A stretch of 6,217 nt of DNA, from the NCBI GenBank assembly GCA_020351895.1, contig CP070672.1, positions 1,118,998 to 1,125,214 of the forward strand, read 5' to 3'. Made by a program: the position numbers and the translations under genes. The first letter of the stretch is position 1, and every line of letters begins with the position of its first letter. Of this stretch, positions 1 to 4,000 are shown piece after piece. This DNA comes from Thermoplasmata archaeon. Its GTDB lineage: Archaea; Thermoplasmatota; Thermoplasmata; GCA-020350865. Below the pieces are notes generated by a model. It did no database searches, was not told the DNA's origin, and saw only the letters and a program-made list of their open reading frames with translations.

Positions 1-265
1 CCACCTGAATCTCTGTACCCTCCCCGGAAGCTATCCTATCAGCTATGGTCTTGGCATATTCTCCAATCTCGGGAAACATGTTTTCCAACTCACTGTCTCC
101 ACCCCTTGTCGAGGACAGATACTGTGAAACTGATGCCTGTGTGATGCCTAATACCTTTGATACCTCGATCTGTTTCATGTTATATTCATGGGTTAGGATC
201 TTCACGATGTTTGCCCTTATGTGCGGTAGCATCTTTGTAACGACGATCTCGCATGGTGGTTTCAT
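1..265 (-). CDS. XRE-type helix-turn-helix transcriptional regulator, archaeal COG2522/ThiR-like, C-terminus missing
   Basis: Reading down from the ATG at 265-263 gives 88 codons with no stop before the left edge, so only the N-terminal part is present. The protein begins MKPPCEIVV, followed by an amphipathic helix (LPHIRANIVKIL). Residues about 30-51 form a helix-turn-helix: KQIEVSKVLGI, then ITQASVSQYLS, where TQASVSQYL is the recognition helix typical of this archaeal XRE family. It should be a cytoplasmic DNA-binding regulator. In archaea this N-terminus occurs in short stand-alone proteins and also, from general knowledge, in ThiR-type proteins where a ThiN thiamine-phosphate-sensing domain follows. 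The part that would decide lies outside the window. The start is well supported by a strong Shine-Dalgarno (AAGGAGGT) five bases upstream. The gene sits 134 bp downstream of the thiI-like gene, same strand, with its own promoter. The family call is confident; the regulated genes are unknown. Confidence 0.85.
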   Translation of the reverse strand, partial: MKPPCEIVVTKMLPHIRANIVKILTHEYNMKQIEVSKVLGITQASVSQYLSSTRGGDSELENMFPEIGEYAKTIADRIASGEGTEIQV

Positions 266-270
266 GGATT

Positions 271-278
271 ACCTCCTT
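271..278 (-). promoter_or_regulatory. Strong Shine-Dalgarno site of the HTH regulator gene
   Basis: On the minus strand the sequence is AAGGAGGT followed by AATCC and then ATG. This is a near-perfect match to the archaeal anti-Shine-Dalgarno with five-base spacing, and it fixes the start codon at 265. It contrasts with the thiI-like gene next door, which has no such site. Confidence 0.85.
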
Positions 279-305
279 GGAATCGGTCCATAATAAGGCT
301 CTTGT

Positions 306-319
306 CTTATAAAATTAAC
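306..319 (-). promoter_or_regulatory. Archaeal BRE/TATA promoter of the HTH regulator gene
   Basis: Read on the minus strand, GTTAAT (319-314) fits the BRE consensus RNWAAW and is followed directly by the TATA box TTTATAAG (313-306). Transcription would be expected to start roughly 25 bases downstream, near position 285, giving a short leader of about 20 bases that contains the Shine-Dalgarno site. This suggests the regulator has its own promoter rather than depending only on readthrough from the thiI-like gene. The match is visible; the start site is inferred from normal archaeal spacing. Confidence 0.6.
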
Positions 320-326
320 GGCGTTA
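316..326. promoter_or_regulatory. Small inverted repeat overlapping the BRE, candidate operator
   Basis: TAACG-G-CGTTA is a perfect 5+5 base inverted repeat with one central base. Its lower end overlaps the BRE (314-319) of the HTH gene's promoter. A protein bound here would compete with TFB/TBP, so autorepression by the downstream regulator is a natural idea. A repeat this short can arise by chance in a gap this size, so this is only a candidate. Confidence 0.25.
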
Positions 327-377
327 TATTCTTCCTTGCACAAAATATGAACAAACGGATATCCATAATATTAGATG

Positions 378-399
378 AAGAAAGACCAAGTAAAACAAC
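378..399 (-). terminator. Possible T-rich terminator after the thiI-like gene
   Basis: Directly after the TAA stop at 402-400 the minus strand reads as a pyrimidine-rich stretch with short T runs (GTTGTTTTACTTGG, then TCTTTCTT). Archaeal RNA polymerase can terminate at T-rich tracts without a hairpin, and no hairpin is seen. The T runs are short, so this is weak. Confidence 0.25.
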
Positions 400-1023
400 T
401 TAAAGCTCCCATAACCCCTTCAATGCTTCTGCAACCAACCCGTCTATGTCCACCTTTTCCTCCTCTTCTAAGATCACATTAAGTCTGGAATAAGTTGAAG
501 GTTTCTTTGGCACGATTTCGCAGCACATTCCAGGTAAAATTGAAATTTCGTACGTACCAGTCCTTTTTGCCATCTTTTCGATCTCCAATTTGTCCAACCC
601 TATCAAGGGTCTTAGAATTTGGATATCCACGGCCTGTGATTCTACTCTTATATTTCTTAATGTTTGTGATGCTACCTGACCCAGAGATTCACCAGTTAGT
701 AATGCCTCGGCACCCTCCTTCTGCGCGATCTTAAAAGCCACACGGAGCATCATCCTTCTGCAGAGTACACAATGCAGATTCCTTCTGCAGTTCTTTGCGA
801 AGGCGATGTGGCTTTCACTATGGGGTACAACATAGATTTTGATGTTTGTTCTGTTCATTTCCTCTAAATGTTTGATTAAGGACTTGGTTTTGTTAAGCTG
901 TCCATCCCCGGTAAATGGTCGATTATCAAAATGGACACAGACGATATCAGCACCTCTTTTAAGCATAAGCTGTGTCGCTACCGGAGAATCTATGCCTCCT
1001 GAAATTAGAGAGATCAACTTCAT
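400..1023 (-). CDS. thiI: ThiI-like tRNA sulfurtransferase, catalytic PP-loop domain only
   Basis: This 207-residue protein matches the C-terminal adenylation/thiolation domain of ThiI, which makes 4-thiouridine at position 8 of tRNA (and in bacteria also feeds sulfur to thiamine thiazole). The ATP-binding PP-loop SGGIDSPVA lies at residues 8-16. Other family blocks are CVLCRRMM (85-92), LLTGESLGQVASQTL (108-122), LRPLIGLDKLEI (137-148), GTYEISILPGMCCEIVPKKP (156-175). C85 and C88 form a CxxC, and C167-C168 correspond to the usual Cys-Cys site. The N-terminal NFLD and THUMP domains that grip tRNA are absent: the ORF starts one residue before the first strand of the PP-loop fold, no upstream in-frame ATG exists, and the 63-bp gap leaves no room for them. 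There is no rhodanese domain. It may need a separate THUMP partner or have another substrate, so the symbol is provisional. No Shine-Dalgarno is present; the TATA box suggests a leaderless message. Confidence 0.85.
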   Translation of the reverse strand: MKLISLISGGIDSPVATQLMLKRGADIVCVHFDNRPFTGDGQLNKTKSLIKHLEEMNRTNIKIYVVPHSESHIAFAKNCRRNLHCVLCRRMMLRVAFKIAQKEGAEALLTGESLGQVASQTLRNIRVESQAVDIQILRPLIGLDKLEIEKMAKRTGTYEISILPGMCCEIVPKKPSTYSRLNVILEEEEKVDIDGLVAEALKGLWEL

Positions 1024-1045
1024 GGACTGAGCTAATGGATTCTGG

Positions 1046-1053
1046 GTATAAAG
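1046..1053 (-). promoter_or_regulatory. TATA box of the thiI-like gene
   Basis: The minus strand reads CTTTATAC, preceded by an A-rich stretch (TAAAAAC) that would serve as a weak BRE. The box centre is about 26 bases upstream of the A of the thiI ATG, so transcription should start at or within a few bases of the start codon. It lies in the 63-bp gap after the PKD-protein gene and suggests thiI is transcribed independently. No convincing terminator for the large gene is seen in this gap. Confidence 0.55.
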
Positions 1054-1086
1054 GTTTTTATTTTATTATTGAAAAGAGCTGGCCCC

Positions 1087-4000
1087 CTAACCCACAACCA
1101 CATTCAGAACAAGGGTGGTAAATGAAGTTCCGCCATCATCATCTGTAACTGTCAATGTGATTGTGTAGATGCCAGAAGAGGAATAACTGTGGATCACGAT
1201 GTCTGTTGCAGCCATTGGATTGATTTCAGGACTTTTTGGAGGATCTGGGCTTATTCCGTCATTGAAATATGTGTTGGGTCCTTGTGTATTTCCATCACCA
1301 AATTCCCAGTCAAAGATAAGGTCATCACTGCCCGGATCCGAGGCTGAAGCCTCGAAAGTAATGTTATGACCTCCTAGATGCGGGGCAAAATCCACCTCCC
1401 AGGGATCTATATGATTCCAGTGATCGCTTCCCCAGTCCGACTGTCTTACATTGAAAGTGTGATGCAACCTTTCGGATGAGCCATCCTCAAAAGTCATGTC
1501 TATCCACACAGGATTACCTCCCCAGACATTACCGTTTACCCTTGGATCATTTGGTAGGTAATCCACAAGTGCGGTGTAGCTCTTTGTCATGTCCACCTTT
1601 ACCTTGTTAATGGTGGCGGTTTGTTTATCAGGATCACCTGGGTATCTAGTTACCCCTGCAGTCCAAAACTGCCGGCCATCCTCGTAAAGATAGATAGCAA
1701 CAGAATGCCATTTTTCCCCGGCAACCCGCAATGAGAAATCTACATACATGTAGGCCTCGATGTTTGAGACACTTGGAGCCACATTGTCCACAGTTACATT
1801 CGTGGTTACGATGGTGGTTCCACCATCATCATCAACCACTGTCAAGGTTACTGCAAAAACACCATTATCACCATATATATGAGTCACAATATCTGTGACA
1901 TCCATAGGATTAATTTGTGGACTCGGATAGGGATCAGCAGCCATTCCATCATTGTAGTATATCATGGTAATGGTAGGTCCAAGTTCAAATTCCCAGGTGA
2001 ATGTTAGATCATCACTTCCTGGGTCTGTACCATGACCATCAAGAGTTAAAGGTGAATTCTCATTAACTATGAACGTTCCATGGAGATTAACTACCGGTGC
2101 AACATTATTAATGGTTACGTTTAATGTAGAAACTGTTGTTCCCCCATCATCATCTTCCACGGTGAGGATCACTGAAAACACACCGTTATCGCCGTAAGTA
2201 TGGCTCACCGAGTCAATTATGTCCATGGGATTGATTTCTGGACTGGGATCTGGATCATCTCCGATTCCATTGTTGTAGTATGTAGTGCTTATCGTTGGCC
2301 CGAGCTCAAAATCCCAAATGAAAGTCAAGTCATCGCTGCCTGGATCTGTAGCATGCCCATCTAAATTTATGGGTGTATTCTCATCAATTGAAAGTAAACC
2401 GCTGATATCAACTGATGGTGCGATATTGCTTACTGTAACATTAATGGTTGTCGCCGTAATCCCACCATCATCATCGGTAACTGTTAATGTGACTATAAAT
2501 ACACCATCATCACCATAGACATGGCTGGCTAGATCAACGATATCCATTGGGTTGATTTCAGGGCTCGGATATGGATCAGGACCGATACCATTGTTGAAGT
2601 ATATGTTGGTAAATGTTGGCCCGTGCTCGAATTCCCATGTAAAGGTCAAATCATCACTTCCTGGATCCGTGACATGTGCATCCATTGTTAGAGGTGAACT
2701 TTCATCTGTGGGACTGTAAGTGAGAGAATCAATTATAGGAGCAACATTTAATACAGTAACCACAGTCGTCACAACCTTAACCCCACTGTCATCGTCCTCT
2801 ACAGTCAATGTTACCGTGTAAACGCCATTATCACCATAGGTGTGATCATGTGTGTCAATTACTGAAAATGGATATGTCCCTCCCGGACTTGGATAGGGAT
2901 CAGGACCCATGCCATCATTGTAATAAATTGCTTGAGTATCAGAAGTGCCATCTCCCCAATTCCATGTTAATGTGAGATCATCACTTCCTGGATCTGTAAC
3001 GTGTGCAATTAAAGTGACTGGAGTGTTTTCGTCTGTAGTGTAATTACCTAGTGGCTCCACATTTGGTGCAAGGTTATTCACGTTAACGTTTGATGATTTA
3101 ACATCGATTGCACCTTCATCATCCTGAACCGTCAAAATCACATTGTAGGATCCATCATCACCATAGGCATGGGAACCTGTTACTGTACCTGTTGAATCAG
3201 GAGGTATGTTTTCCTCGGATACCGTTCCCGGATCTGAGAGACCATCACCCCAGTCCCATGTGGCGGTGTGGGTGTCGTAAGCTCCTGGGTCAGAGAATGT
3301 ACCGCTGAAGCTCAACAAGGTTCCCTCATCAACTGTCTGATCTGCCCCTGCAATAACGTCTGGTTTGACGTTGTTCACTATTACGGTGAAGGTGAGGTTG
3401 TCAGATGCCAAATCGCTGTCTGTAACCGTGAGAAGAGGATAGTAAGTTCCATCTTCATGATATGTGTGCGAGGCAGTAAAGAGAGTGTCCCATAAGGTTG
3501 TACCAGAGCTCACGGCACTTGGATCGTAGGGATCATTCCACGCAAACTCATAGTCTAAAGGTTCATCGTCAGAACCCCAATCTCTCGCAAATGCGCCCAG
3601 TGTGATTGAAGTTCCTTCATCTGTCTCCACGGTCGTATTCTCGGTTTGAGCCTGATAGGAGATCGTTACAGGCTGATTCATATCCAGGGCGATGTACTCA
3701 CCGGTTGCATAATGATATATCCAGTTGTTGACATCCTTCCAATAGAGTGGTGTGATGGTAATTGACCAACTTGTTCCTATAGGTAAACCTCCGATAGCTC
3801 CACCGTCTGTGTTGTACCACCAGTGCCACCTACCTTGTGCGGTGCTTATACTCTTCGTGAATTCACCAGGATCATCGCTCTGAGCCAGATATGCCCCTGA
3901 GGGTATACCCGATAGGTCCATGTGGCATTCAGCATCTGGGGAGCCGGAATTGTAACCAATGGGCGGATAGTACACATCGCCATCTATATCATGTATGATG

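Noticed and set aside
45..293. Plus-strand ORF of 82 codons overlapping the left gene
   Set aside because: It lies antisense to the HTH gene, which has clear family motifs and a strong Shine-Dalgarno; the plus-strand product shows no recognisable motif.
357..373. Palindromes GGATATCC and TAATATTA upstream of the HTH gene
   Set aside because: They are short, AT-rich and not placed at the promoter elements; chance is the simplest explanation.
495..1030. Plus-strand ORFs at 495-734 and 839-1030
   Set aside because: Both are antisense to the thiI-like gene, whose conserved motifs run throughout; the products are low-information.
1024..1086. Hairpin terminator between the PKD gene and the thiI-like gene
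   Set aside because: AGAGCT near 1075 is self-complementary but there is no stem with a following T tract; the gap is better explained by the thiI TATA box.
1783..3072. CRISPR-like or mobile repeat explanation for the recurring ATCATCACTTCCTGG motif
   Set aside because: The spacing is 321 bp, in frame, and coincides with the PKD domain period; the repeats encode DPGSDD and have no spacers or terminal inverted repeats.
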